Assembly: GCA_922989275.2 (NCBI GenBank)
Contig: OV277871.1
Span: forward strand, 4,030,001 to 4,094,000
Source: Gari tellinella
Taxonomy: Eukaryota > Mollusca > Bivalvia > Cardiida > Psammobiidae
Reading direction: 5' to 3'
DNA length: 64,000 nt
Below, in pieces: positions 27,801 through 36,905 of this stretch. Position 1 is the stretch's first letter. The number at the start of each line of letters is the position of its first letter. Below the pieces are notes generated by a model that had not been told where the DNA came from, did not search any database, and saw only the letters and a program-made list of their open reading frames with translations. The translations under genes and the position numbers were made by a program.

Positions 27801-30743
27801 TGGTACAAACATATTGGTATGGTTTGAAAAGTCTTCAGACAAGAAAAATACATTCCAAGTATGGAAGCCCTAGGCATTTAAAGATTGACACAAAATGTTA
27901 GCATGGTAATACCAAGAATGGATGCCCTAAGCCTATTGGTTCCAATGTTATAGGCATTTTTAAAAAGATTTTTTACAAAAGAAGGAAGTAGGTCAAAGGT
28001 CAAGGTCACACGGGCAATAATGTTGACATGGTCCTTAAGGTCTTGGCAAAAGGAAAGCACATGCCAGGTATAAAATGCCTATGTGCAAAAGAGCAAGATT
28101 TGTAGCCAAGGTTAAGGTTTTTGCTTAAATTTTGCTTAAAAAGGTCAAAGGGCAAGGTTACATGTAAATAAATATGATGGAAAACTCTTAACACACAAAA
28201 TATACATACCAAGCATGGAAGCTCTAGGCTTATATATTCAATTGTTATAGGCATTTAAAGATTTTTACTACAGTAGGTAAAAGGTCAAGGTCACAAAGGC
28301 AAAACTGTTGGCATGGTAGGAAAAGTCTCAACAAAAGAAAAGCACATGCCAAGTATAAAAGGCCTATATGCAAAACTGCAAGAGTTACAGCCAAGGTTAA
28401 TGTCTTTGATTAAAGATTTAAAATAGGTAAAAGATCAAGGTCAAGAGGGCCAAGATTAAGGTTTTTGTTTAAAGTTTAGTTAAATAGGTCAATGGTCAAG
28501 GTAATAAATATTGGTATGGTTGGAAAGGTCTTAACACAAGATAGATACGTACCAACAAAGTATGGAAACCCTATGCCTATAGGGTCAAATGTTAAAGGCA
28601 TTTAAAGATTTGTTAAATAGGTCGTAAAAGTAGGTCAAAGGTCATGGTCACAATGGCAAACAGTTTGCATGATCGGAAAGGGCTTGACACAAGCAAAGCA
28701 CAGACCAACTATGCGACCATATGTCCTAAATGCAAAAGTTATGCCAGGTTACCGTTAAGACTTTGTGACACAGGGCAAAAACTATATGCCCCCGAATCAC
28801 AGATTCTGGGTTCATAAAAATATGAACAAATCGCAAAGTTTTTTCCAAATTTTTGGTTAATTAAAAGGTGTGACTACCCAAATTAAATTCATCTCTTTGA
28901 GAAAATTATAATTAGTAGTCAGACATTAGAGTTTGGTTCAGAATAAGGATTTTCAAAATACTTCTCTGATCTGGAAGCAATACAGAGCTGAAGTATGCTA
29001 ACTCTTTGAAGATCAAGGATTTCACCTATGAAACTGAAAATTCTTGAGATTTCCAATTAGGTCTTGACAATACATTAACATTTACAATATGGGTTGTTTT
29101 CTAAAATAAACTGAACAAGAGGGCCTGATGGCCCTGATATCGCTCACCTGTTGTACTGAAACCTAATAACTTTACCTTTCTGTTTCACCCATTTTAATCT
29201 AAATCCATTCAAAATTGTATTATAGCATGCAAAACATTTTGGAATACAATCTCATAATTCTAATATAGTAGAGTACATCAAGGGTAGATAACTAGAGCCT
29301 AAACAATACTGAAATGAAGCCTTTTCTAGCATTTCAAAGAATATCAAGGGTAGATAACTATATTGATTAGATTTCAACAATCATTGCACTCCTTCAATAA
29401 CTTATAGCTATATACTCTGTGTGCAAGTATAATCAAAATCCATTTGAAAACTGTAGTTGCAAGAGTGTAAACGATGTTAGATCTATATGGAATTTTCAGC
29501 TATTCAAGGGCAGATAACTTTTGAACTATTGGTCTGATTTCAACCATAATAGCACTTATTTGAACTCTTATGGCAATATATAACCTGAGGAAGTTTGAAA
29601 AAGACTGGATAACAATTGTGGCCGTTAGAGTGTAAACACCCTTAAATATGGCATTTTCAGCAATTCAAAGGTAGATAACTCTTGACCTTTTCGTCTGATT
29701 TCAACCATAATTGAACTCATCTGAACTCTTATGATAATGTACAATCTGAGCACGTTTGAGAAAGATTGGATAAAAATTGTGGCCTCTAGAGTGTAAACAC
29801 TGTTAAATATGGCATTTTCAGCAATTCAAAGGTAGATAACTCCTGACCTATTAGTCTGATTTCAGTCATAATTGAACTCATTCGAACTCTTATGATCATA
29901 AACAATCTGAGCCAGTTTGAGATAGATTTGATAAAAATTGTGGCCTCTAGAGTGTAAACACTGTTAAATATGGCATTTTCAGCAATTCAAAGGTAGATAA
30001 CTCTTGATCTATTGATCTGATTTCAGCCATAATAAAACTCATTCAAGCTCTTATGGTTATATACAATCTGGAGGAGTTTGAGATAGATTGGATGAATAGT
30101 GTTGCCTCTAGAGTGTAAACACTGTTAAATATGGCATTTTCAGCAATTCAAAGGTAGATAACTCCCGACCTATATGTCCGATTTCAACCATAATCGAACT
30201 CATCTGAACTCTTATGGTAATATACAATCTGAGCAAGTTTGAGAAAGATTGGATAAATATTGTGGCCTCTAGAGTGTAAACACTAAAATTGTTGACGACG
30301 AACGACGGACATTCAAGGATTGCAAAAGCTCACCCTAAGCTAGCTCAGGTGAGCTAAAACGACAAAAATGCAGGCCCTGACCAGAGAGCTCCTGTATAAG
30401 CACTCTGGTCAGATTCTACACTGTTTTTACAGGGCACGTGTACTCTTCGCAGGTACACTGTTTCTTAATGAAAATTATTGGATCTAATTTTCTCCTATGT
30501 TGGGACAACACATTAGAATCGCATTGAATGAGAAATAAAGATTTTGATGTTTGCACGCTTTTCTTATCAACAGCTGATAAATTGTAAACACAATGAGCAA
30601 ATTACAAGAGTAACAAATTACTAATGCACTACTGTAAGTTGAAGAAAAACTACAGAACTTAACGGTACATTATGCAGCAGGTCAGTTTTTTCATCTCGTC
30701 CTTGGGCGATGTCACAGAATATGCACTTCTTTTTATCTGTCAT
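21782..30743 (-). CDS. HINT3: HINT3-like histidine-triad protein (five exons)
   Basis: Five minus-strand exons, all with GT-AG junctions and matching phases, join into a 150-codon ORF. The protein opens MTDKKKCIFCDIAQG (C-x2-C), has the HIT-fold block FRDIRPASPHHYLIVPKEH, then FHWPPFHAISHLHLHV. The last of these contains the histidine triad HLHLHV that forms the nucleotide-phosphoramidase active site. It continues to NSYWFVTV and a short helical tail (WLLDRLDKMKL). The SISHLHLHV-type core followed by NSYWF is characteristic of HINT3 rather than HINT1/2, and the length is a little below vertebrate HINT3. HINT proteins hydrolyse adenosine 5'-phosphoramidates and lysyl-AMP and are soluble. No stop or frameshift breaks the ORF, so the gene is probably functional. 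Identification is from remembered family motifs. Confidence 0.93.
21962..22171. mobile_element. F4 MITE, full length (210 bp), HINT3 intron 4
   Basis: TACAGTAAAACCTCGCTATT to GAGGGGTTTTACTGTA, TA-flanked. The H2-type hairpin is nearly perfect (tip AGCTCCTAAAGGAGCT). Confidence 0.93.
22291..22547. mobile_element. F2 MITE, full length, HINT3 intron 4
   Basis: TTAACCCATTAACCCATAGC to TTATGGGGTAATGGGTTAA, about 257 bp, with H2 hairpin (tip GCGCTTAAGGCGC). Confidence 0.9.
22737..23182. mobile_element. hAT-like element, 8-bp TSD, HINT3 intron 4
   Basis: AGAGTTGTAGATAAGC at the left mirrors GCTTATCTACAACTCT at the right. Flanks are GCTCACCC (22729-22736) and GCTCACCT (23183-23190), 7 of 8 bases identical. 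The interior repeats ATTGGGTAT-like motifs about six times. No transposase is present; the 8-bp duplication suits hAT or P-type elements. Confidence 0.8.
23228..23354 (-). CDS. HINT3: HINT3 exon 4 (HIT motif)
   Basis: ATTGTAG acceptor, 127 bp, CACT|GTAAGT donor. Codes RMGFHWPPF (the Arg codon is split with exon 3), the HLHLHV triad and NSYWFVT. Confidence 0.95.
23388..23623. mobile_element. F2 MITE, HINT3 intron 3, near exon 4 acceptor
   Basis: TTAATCCTTTACCCCATAGA to GCTATGGGGTAAAGGGTTAA, with H2 hairpin (tip GTGCCTTAAGGCAC). Its edge is about 32 bp upstream of the AG of exon 4. Confidence 0.9.
23624..23970. other. HINT3 intron 3 sequence, nothing recognised
   Basis: No repeat family or open frame recognised. 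Confidence 0.4.
23971..24192. mobile_element. F1 MITE, right end truncated, HINT3 intron 3
   Basis: TACAGTAGAGAATACATTTT start, H1 hairpin, then breaks off within GCGTTTATTGGGAGAGAATA. Confidence 0.8.
24277..24515. mobile_element. F1 MITE, full length, HINT3 intron 3
   Basis: TACAGTGGAGAAAATGTTAT to GTTTTCTCCACCGTTA, about 239 bp, with H1 hairpin. Confidence 0.88.
24516..24895. other. HINT3 intron 3 sequence; weak TAATGCAG hairpin
   Basis: Mostly unrecognised. 24830-24900 contains a diverged TAATGCAGAAAGCTCC hairpin like 20930-21010. Confidence 0.4.
24896..25130. mobile_element. F3 MITE, HINT3 intron 3
   Basis: Starts ATTAACCCGCATATAGGCG and ends CCAGGGAGGAAAGAGTTAA. The H1 hairpin (24958-25023) has GAGGGCTCC..GGAGCCCTC at the tip. 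Confidence 0.82.
25268..25401. mobile_element. F2 MITE, shortened, at HINT3 exon 3 donor
   Basis: TTAACCCATTACCTAAGTTC to a GAT microsatellite (25378-25396) and GGTTAA. The right TTAA (25398-25401) occupies intron positions +5 to +8 of the exon 3 donor (GTACTTAA on the minus strand). The mirror arm of H2 is deleted. Confidence 0.78.
25406..25472 (-). CDS. HINT3: HINT3 exon 3
   Basis: TTTCCAG acceptor, 67 bp, ACAAG|GTACTT donor. Codes the split Val codon and EQMVEIGKSVLEAKGGDLTD, aligning with the helix between the two HIT-fold blocks of HINT3. Confidence 0.93.
25668..25760. mobile_element. F2 fragment, HINT3 intron 2
   Basis: TTAACCCATTACCCCATAGC, left half of H2, then breaks off. Confidence 0.7.
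25884..26076. mobile_element. F6 MITE, 6-bp TSD, at HINT3 exon 2 donor
   Basis: CAGGGCTCCAGATAAG to CTTATCTGGAACCCTG, with target duplication ATTGAC on both sides (25878-25883, 26077-26082). The centre is a long palindrome, ATTCTAATGAGTAGT type, with TCTCGAAGAGACG at the tip. The right duplication overlaps intron position +5 of exon 2's donor (GTGAGTCAAT on the minus strand). Confidence 0.92.
26087..26204 (-). CDS. HINT3: HINT3 exon 2
   Basis: TTTTCAG acceptor, 118 bp, ATGG|GTGAGT donor. Codes DGNFVAFRDIRPASPHHYLI and VPKEHLPDAKQLKPDDKQM, the conserved DI.P..PHH.L.VPK.H block of the HIT fold. Confidence 0.95.
26237..26487. mobile_element. F2 MITE, full length, HINT3 intron 1
   Basis: TTAACCCATTACCCCATAAA to GCTATGGGGTAACGGGTTAA, about 251 bp, with H2 hairpin. 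Its edge is about 31 bp upstream of the AG of exon 2. Confidence 0.92.
26700..27000. mobile_element. F3-related MITE with H1 hairpin
   Basis: The H1 hairpin at about 26788-26844 (GCAAACAGTCTAGACCCAGA...ACACTGTTTGC) is followed by ATTCCCAGAATTCCAAGTAG. The same flank, inverted, accompanies the hairpin at 47945-48015, so these are copies of one longer element. Confidence 0.65.
27050..27115. repeat. H1 hairpin, diverged
   Basis: GCAAAGCAGTTCGGATCCTG and a mirror with several mismatches. Confidence 0.6.
27181..28800. repeat. Diverged tandem array (GGTCAAAGGTCAAGGTCAC type), HINT3 intron 1
   Basis: About 1.6 kb of repeated blocks GGTCAAAGGTCAAGGTCACA, GGCATGGTTGGAAAGG, GCACATGCCAAGTATG and GGCATTTAAAGA in variable order. 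It starts with GTGACGAACAAGCAAAGTGT and ends near ACTATATGCCCCCGAAT. Open frames at 27698-27901 and 28254-28006 lie inside it and are not genes. Confidence 0.75.
28865..28985. mobile_element. F6 fragment, strongly diverged
   Basis: GGTGTGACTACCCAAATTAA and its loose mirror AATTAGTAGTCAGACATTAG, then TTCAGAATAAGGATTTTCAA. The termini are eroded. Confidence 0.5.
29113..30358 (-). repeat. 161-bp tandem array capped by hairpins, HINT3 intron 1
   Basis: One end is AACAAGAGGGCCTGATGGCC with GATATCGCTCACC; the other is GCTCACCCTAAGCTAGCTCA then GGTGAGC. Between them GCAATTCAAAGGTAGATAAC recurs at about 29661, 29822, 29983 and 30143, giving 160-161-bp spacing, with looser units to the left. The inverted relative is at 59750-61157. 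Bivalve satellites and transposable arrays of about 160 bp are known; identity with any named family is not tested. Confidence 0.85.
30365..30475. mobile_element. F3-related piece with H1 hairpin
   Basis: GCAGGCCCTGACCAGAGAGC with an imperfect mirror to ACACTGTTT, then the F3 flank GTGTACTCTTCGCAGGTACA. Confidence 0.6.
30669..30743 (-). CDS. HINT3: HINT3 exon 1 (start)
   Basis: The ATG at 30743 follows AAGGCA. 25 codons, MTDKKKCIFCDIAQGRDEKT then DLLHN, end at AAT|GTACCG. The C-x2-C plus GR.E plus LLH pattern matches the HINT3 N-terminus. It joins exon 2 in phase 0. Confidence 0.92.
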
Positions 30744-30850
30744 TGCCTTAAATTCTCGATTTTGGAGACAATAAAACAGGGTGTGAAATGCAAAATCCCA
30801 AACATATCATGTAACTCTTACAATGGATAAACTTCATGATGCGCCGTTTA

Positions 30851-30909
30851 TGACGTCATACTTCCGCCATCGGAGATCGGAGAGAAATTGATAATTAATT
30901 CCTGATTGG
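30851..30909 (-). promoter_or_regulatory. HINT3 promoter elements: CRE, ETS-type, CCAAT
   Basis: Reading on the minus strand toward the start codon: CCAAT (30909-30905), GGCGGAAG (ETS-type, about 30866-30859) and TATGACGTCATA with a perfect CRE (30858-30851). All lie 110-165 bp upstream of the HINT3 ATG. This cluster is typical of TATA-less housekeeping promoters. Motif-based inference only. Confidence 0.55.
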
Positions 30910-31912
30910 GAGTCTTTGTCCTTAGACACAAGTCACGACGCTTCTGGGAAGCGCATTTACGGTAATATACAGACACCAACCCCATTTTATATGCAGCATT
31001 GTCATTACTATAATCATTCAGCGTGGTAATCGCACGTAGAAGCATTTGTTTACCTCTCCCCACCCACCCAACTGTCAAAACAGATGCACTAGCAGAAGTG
31101 CATTTGCTTTGTTAAAGCAATAAAGGTTTAACTGACTCACACTGATTGTGTGTACAACTTTGTCACCAAGATTTTTTTTCACCATTTCAATCAAATGACT
31201 AAAATATTGTTATTTTGTGAATATATAAGTTTGAAGAGACAAAAATCAATGACATGTGAGCAGTAAATTTTTGTATTTACCAGTGGGTTACTGGACGTCT
31301 TCTTCTTCTTCCAGTTAAGAGCCGGGTATCCTTCCGGAACGTATACAGGCTCTGTGGACGTTTCCCTACACTGTTGCGTTCAAGCCTGTCAGTTCGCTAC
31401 CCAGGGTGTTTTTACCCTGGACTTTTCACGACCTGTACATTTTCGCTTAACTTCCAATTTTTTATTTCCAAACTAAATTATTATTTTTTGTTAATGACTT
31501 ATCGTAGTTTATTCACCCTTAGTACTTTGAATTCAGCATAATATATGAGCATTTAAAATGATTGAATTAAAAAGTTTATTGATCTGAAAGTTGCAGTTGA
31601 AAACGAAAATAGCAGTTGTCAATTTTGATAGGCTCTTCTGAAATTTTACTTTTATGCCGTGACATTTCTTTGTTTGATACAGATCAGCTTTCGCAAAAAT
31701 CCAATCAGTATTAATCATTTCCGCATTGAGAAGAGGAGATAAATAAAATTCTCTTTCCATTGATTTGAAACCAAATTAATAATTATAAATCTCTCATGTT
31801 GATGCATTCTTAATCCAGAGACAGTGTAAAGCCAGAGATTCACGACTCCCTTATTTTCCTTCTTTCCCCATATAACAGGTGTCCGTTGAGAGGCAGTGAT
31901 GTATGTAGATGC

Positions 31913-31924
31913 GGTCACGTGACC
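31913..31924. promoter_or_regulatory. Palindromic E-box GGTCACGTGACC
   Basis: A 12-bp perfect palindrome containing GTCACGTGAC, the consensus for MiT/TFE and USF factors. It is about 80 bp upstream of the open frame at 31993. Function not shown. Confidence 0.4.
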
Positions 31925-31992
31925 AGCACAGGTAATGACAGCGTCGTGATAATGGAAAAAAATACACATATCGACCAGTTGACTTATAAATA

Positions 31993-32109
31993 TTGACTTT
32001 ATTTCGTTTTAATACGATATTTTGTGATTCTAATCGAGTGAAACCAAAATATGAGTTGTGGATTAAACCGAGAAAGTGTATTCCTGGCTCAACGGAAGAT
32101 ACGTTGCTG
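31993..32109 (+). CDS. Candidate exon A of unrecognised gene
   Basis: An open frame ends at a consensus donor, TTGCTG|GTAAGT (32110). The 39 codons include VKPKYELWIKPRK and CIPGSTEDTLL and leave the frame in phase 0. No ATG lies in this frame, so the exon would be internal. Alternatively an ATG at about 32051 in another frame (MSCGLNRESVF) would make it a first exon. Product unknown. Confidence 0.3.
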
Positions 32110-32624
32110 GTAAGTTCCAAAAAAATGAAGATCGATTCAATATCGTCTTGCCGTAAACGCTTAAAACTTCAATATGAACAATCAAACATGAATACGAATG
32201 GGTTATCAGGGGCGTAGCTAGACCAATTAGGAAGTGTACGCACTTTGACTAGGGGGGTTCGGGGGCATGCTCCCCCGGGAAAATTTTATTCCTAGATGGT
32301 CTCTGGTGCGTTCTGAGGACGTTTCCCGCCCTCGAAACTCGTGATAAAATAACATAAATCTATAAAAAAAAAATGATTAAGAAAATCCAAAAACGACATC
32401 AACGACAAAGTCAGGGATGTTAATTTCAAACCGACAGTCATTGACATAAATATATATTTAGACAGGGCCGGATCCAGTACTACACTTTTAACATATATAT
32501 ATATATTTAAACTTCGGACCGTCTTTCTCCCCTGAAACATAAAATCGAAAATTCCAGCTTCCAAATAACACAATTTTTTTCATTTTTAACTTTATAAAAT
32601 TTATACAGTTTATTACAAAATGAC

Positions 32625-32698
32625 AAACAGGGCTGGTCCTGATCAGAGGACTCATTTAGGAGACTTCTGGTGTGGGTCTGCATTGTTTGCACAGGGCA
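32625..32698. repeat. H1 half-hairpin inside the 2.25-kb element
   Basis: CAGGGCTGGTCCTGATCAGA with a poor mirror ending CATTGTTTGC, then an F3-like flank. Probably an old F3 insertion within the element. Confidence 0.5.
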
Positions 32699-33233
32699 AT
32701 AGCTCTGGTCACTTATACCCTGTAAGTATATTCAAACTGAACTCATTCTTCCTAAAAACAAATGGACAATTTCAGTTTCCACTGTAAAATATTGTTTTTT
32801 ACAGTACTGTACATGATAAAATTAAAAACAGTGCAAGGGGTACTCAGAGCCACAGATAAGTTTTTTACCTAATTGGGCAATTACCCCTTGATGTTGTAAA
32901 GAATTTTGTCTATTACTAATAGGTGTTAGTCAAAAAGTTACAGGTCCGTAGGAAGCAAACTCCGATGGGGTGGGGTTTGCACACATGAGGGGCAAAGGTA
33001 GACCACTTGATGTACGCACTCTTACTAGGGGGTGGGGTCTTGGCGGGGGGTCTGGCGGCATGCTCCCCCCGGGAATTTGTTATTCCTAGATGGTCTCTGG
33101 TGCGTTCTTGGGGGCGTTTCGCGCATTCAAAACAGGTCAAATACTAACATAAATCTATGTAAAAATTTGACTCAAAATAATCTTTTATTCAATCTATTAT
33201 GATTTTATGGTGAAAGGTTGTCTTTCAGCCATA

Positions 33234-33312
33234 CCCCCCCCCCCCCCCCCCCCCCCCCCCATTCATGTGTACACTGTTACTAGGGGTCTTGATGAGGGAG
33301 GGGGGGGGGGGG
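33234..33312. repeat. Poly-C tract (27 C) facing a poly-G tract
   Basis: 27 consecutive C at 33234-33260, then about 13 G at 33300-33312. The facing tracts could pair in single-stranded DNA or RNA, or reflect slippage within the element's C-rich unit. Assembly error is also possible here. Confidence 0.7.
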
Positions 33313-34574
33313 CTAATAGGTGTTAGTCAAGAAGTTACAGGCGCGTAGATATCTAACTCCGATGGGGTGGGGGTTGTACACACGGGGGGCGAAGGTAGAC
33401 CACTTGGTGTACGCACTCTTAATAATAATAGGGGGTTTGGGGGCATGCTCCCCCGGGATATTTTTATTCCTAGATGGTATCTGGTGCGTTCTTGGGGACG
33501 TTTCGCGCATTCAAAACAGGTAAAATACTAACATAGATCTAGTTAAAAATTCGATCTACATCAGAACCATTTGCATTTACGATCCTTTTGAGAACATGAT
33601 AAAGCAGGCCCGTAGGAAGCAAAATGCAATTAAGGGACACACGTCAGGGGCAAAGGTAGACGTCGGGGGCAAAACTAGACCATTTGGTGAACGCACGTCT
33701 TACTAGAGAGGGTGGTGACCCGGTGACTTGCTCCTCCGGAAAAGATTTGTTCATAGATGGTCTCTGGTGCGTGCTGACGGCATTTCGCACAATCATTTTG
33801 CGCAATCAAAGCAGGTAAAATACCGCATAAATACATGTGAAATTCGAATAAAAAATAAAAGAAATTGTTTTTATCTAAGAGAAAATAAAATGCGGGATGG
33901 AGGGAGGGGTCCGGGACCACGATCCCCCGGAAAATCTTAATTTCTAGATGGTATCTGGTGAATACTAAGGGCGCTTCCGGCATTTAAAACATGTAAAATA
34001 CTATGATAAATCTATGTAAATTTTCAATCAACAAATTATTAGTTCTATGATAATGTTTTTTCCTTTTCTAATATTATAGCTTGTCTTCCAGCCTTTAATA
34101 TCTAATGTCTACCCATCATCGGTCCCTCCCATCAGTGTACGCACTCTTACTAGGGGGGTCCGGGGGCATGCTGCCCCGGGAAAATTTTATTTCTAGGTTG
34201 TCTCTGGTGCGTCTGAAGGCGTTTCCCGCATTAAAAACAGGTAAAATAACAACATGAATCTATGTAATAAAAATTACTCAATATAACATGAATTGTTTAA
34301 TCTAGGATAATAGTTTTTTGACAGGTTGTCTTCCTGCCATTAATCTCTAACCCCCTACCCCCTCCGACTTTTATAGCATTTTTGGACTTTTTAATTTTTC
34401 GATTTTTGAGGACAATGTGTACGCAGTTGCGTTTTTTGCGTACAGGTAGCTACGCGCCTGGTTATCCATGTAGTTCAAACTAAGATACAGTTATGGCGAA
34501 ATTTTCATGTCAATTTGTCCACGCATTTTGCTATAAATTAAATTTTAATGAGGCGACCCACTGGTGCTTCGATT

Positions 34575-34760
34575 GAAGATCGATGCAATATCGCCTTGCC
34601 GTAAACGCTTAAACATCAGTTTGAACATTCAAACATGAATAAGAATTGGTTGTCCATGTAGCTCATATTAAGATACAGTTATGGCGAAATTTTCATGTCA
34701 ATTTGTCCACGCATTTTGCTATAAAATAATATTTTAATGAGGCCACCCATGGGTCCATTC
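34575..34760 (+). repeat. Tandem duplicate of host segment (about 189 bp)
   Basis: GAAGATCGATGCAATATCGC...ATGAGGCCACCC repeats 32127-32206 joined to 34466-34574. The first copy was later interrupted by the 2.25-kb transposon. Confidence 0.85.
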
Positions 34761-35496
34761 ACACCTTCGTGCAAACTGCCGTCACTTTTCATTCAATCGG
34801 CATTTTCCAAACACTAATTAACGTGTGTGCGATGCGCGGAGGGGTTAATTGATGCTCGGACTTTATTCTTTTGTGTTAAAACTCGACCAAGAGGCTTTTT
34901 TAAGGAATGTTTGTATTGTAAAATAACTGTAGACCGTATTAACGAAGCAACTGATAAGTAATTCCAATTATCGACTTTTTCCCCGATCGTCGCTAAAGCT
35001 TATATAACTCGGGAGGACCTGTTCTCGCGAAATCTCGCTCAACGGTCTCGCATGTATAAATCATTCGAGTCGTGAATCTCTGGCTTTACACTGTCTCTGC
35101 TTAATCTGCACAAATATTTCATCAAAATTATAATTATATTTGTCATGGTTAGTTTGGATCCAGATAAGTTTATAAAAATCTCTTCTATTTATGTCTATTA
35201 GTTGGCATCCAGATTAATAAATAACCCCCTTTTTCTGTAAATAGAAACCTCTTATATTGAGCTAGCTTTGGTTTGGATCCAGATTAGTAAATAAAAATCT
35301 CTGATTGGGACGTGTGGCGTCGGCGCAAATATTTTGTCAAAATTGTAATTATTTCTGTTGGTATGTTGGATCCAGATTATTAACTTAAATCACTTATATG
35401 GTGATTTCATTGGTTTGGATCCAGATTAAGGAAATTGGAATAACGAGAAACCGCCAATGTCGTTTATGTCCGGATTGTCTGCACTTTTGCTTTGTG

Positions 35497-35522
35497 TGTA
35501 TATATATATATATATATATAAA
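35497..35522. repeat. TA dinucleotide microsatellite
   Basis: About 12 TA units following GTGTG. Confidence 0.9.
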
Positions 35523-35773
35523 ATAATGTCGGCGTGATGCCGGAAACTACCGGGAAAAGCTGTATATATAATATCCCGGTACCACCATTATTCGAACACC
35601 TAAGCATCTTCGAGTCAATTACTAATTTCTATGTGAATAAAAGTTATTTTTTACATAGATACTGGATATACTGGTTATTTTCAGCTTATAATATGATGGG
35701 TAAGTTATTGCAACTAAAATCGGTTCTCTAACAATGTAAACAAAGCACAGTGGCCCGCTTACCTCATTCTCAG

Positions 35774-35840
35774 TGGGATGCCAACCTAAATTCGAACAGC
35801 AGGTTTGACACCACAAATTGTTTACTATATGTAGCCCAGG
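35774..35840 (+). CDS. Candidate exon B of unrecognised gene
   Basis: Bounded by ACCTCATTCTCAG (acceptor) and CCCAGG|GTAAGT (donor). The 67 bp read WDANLNSNSRFDTTNCLLYV then AQ, phase 0 in and phase 1 out. The other two frames contain stops. Phase matches candidate exon A upstream and C downstream. The same DNA also has a plausible donor on the minus strand (GAATGAG|GTAAGC), so strand is not certain. No family recognised. Confidence 0.35.
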
Positions 35841-36271
35841 GTAAGTGTTTGTTCATAAAATGTCAGACAAAACATAAGACAAGAGTCTGTAACCTCATAA
35901 AAAGTAAGTCAACTTCTTTACATGTAATTTACAGTAGTTTAGACATAAAGTATCAATTGTTAATGGCTACAGACAGGGCATTAGAAAGGGTCTCCATCTT
36001 GATGTGAAATGCATCTAAAACAAAGAAGAAATTTCTTAAAGTTGTTGAATATATTTTTCTAAAATAAAACTAGTGTACTGAAACCTGTAAGATAAACAAA
36101 TATTTTGTTTATTCCCTGTTACTTCTTATATGAAACACAATTAGGAAACAAAAAAAGTGAAAAAAAGTGATAAGGACCCCTAGTTTGATATTTGATCAAA
36201 TTTAGTGGTCTGAACCCTCAATATTATTTATCCGGACCAGTAGGAATGAGGTAAATGTAAAAGTTTTGCAG

Positions 36272-36351
36272 CCGATACACCACTGGTCAGTTTTGATGAC
36301 AGAAAATGTAGTTTGTGGCAAAATTATGCATTGGGAAATTTGGGATTAGAT
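36272..36351 (+). CDS. Candidate exon C of unrecognised gene
   Basis: The AGTTTTGCAG acceptor is followed by CC GAT, which completes exon B's codon as Ala and reads on as DTPLVSFDDRKCSLWQNYAL then GNLGLD. A weak donor GAT|GTAAAT lies at 36352, though the frame stays open to 36516. Product unknown; support is splice-site and phase agreement only. Confidence 0.3.
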
Positions 36352-36534
36352 GTAAATGCAATATTATACTCAGATAAGTTCAACAAATGCCCTTTCACTT
36401 ATTTACTGATCTTTTTTGCCGATTTTGTGTTCTTGACATTTCAACCGGTGTTACTGTCAAAATGTCACGCGCGGTTATGCAAATTTGTTTGTAACCATAG
36501 ATGTCACACGAAATGATTCAGGTGTTCGATTTTT

Positions 36535-36905
36535 GGTTGTGTTCGAATAACGGTTGTAAAGGGATATAGTTACCCAATACCCATAGCATGTGATGATGAC
36601 CTCCCTACAACTGTATATGCCAAATTTGGTTGTTGTAGGACTTAAACTTTGACTAAAACTGACATTAACAAAAAGGTAAACCAAGACGCAAACAAAAAGG
36701 TTAACCAAGAGTTCTCTAAGTCATTGAACCGTGAAATCTAGGTCACAGTGACCTAGTTATCCATGTATGTGATGATGACCTCACTACAACTGTACATGCC
36801 AAATTTGGTTGCTGTAGGACTTAAGCTTTGGCTAAAACTGACACTAACAAAAAGGTCAACGAAAGTGAGGACGGAGTCGGACGGCTTTCGTCAATCTATA
36901 GACCG
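36535..36905. repeat. Two tandem units of about 178 bp
   Basis: GTGATGATGACCTC.CTACAA and GCCAAATTTGGTTG.TGTAGG occur twice (about 36591 and 36769), followed by AACAAAAAGGT.AAC. A short relative of the GGTCA-rich arrays. Confidence 0.75.

Larger units (their letters stand above)
32207..34460. mobile_element. 2.25-kb transposon, CAGGGGCGTAGCTA termini, 5-bp TSD
   Basis: The left end CAGGGGCGTAGCTA and right end TAGCTACGCGCCTG are inverted repeats. GTTAT is duplicated on both sides (32202-32206, 34461-34465). A tandem copy of the host sequence (34575-34760) lacks the insert and shows one GTTGT at the same place. The interior holds five or six diverged units, GTACGCACT..TACTAGGGGG and CATGCTCCCCCGGGAAAATT then TCTCTGGTGCGTTCTG, without a transposase. 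hAT-like by terminus, but with a 5-bp duplication. Confidence 0.88.
31720..35205. repeat. Long-range inverted repeat with 33-bp perfect core
   Basis: 31816-31848 (CAGAGACAGTGTAAAGCCAG...) is the exact reverse complement of 35067-35099, and weaker homology extends outward for about 100 bp on each side. After removing the nested 2.25-kb element the arms are about 1 kb apart. Confidence 0.75.

Noticed and set aside
27698..28254. Open frames on both strands
   Set aside because: Inside the diverged GGTCAAGGTCA tandem array; repeat translation products.
31851..32120. 89-codon minus-strand open frame
   Set aside because: Overlaps candidate exon A on the other strand, which has the better splice donor. 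No domain recognised.
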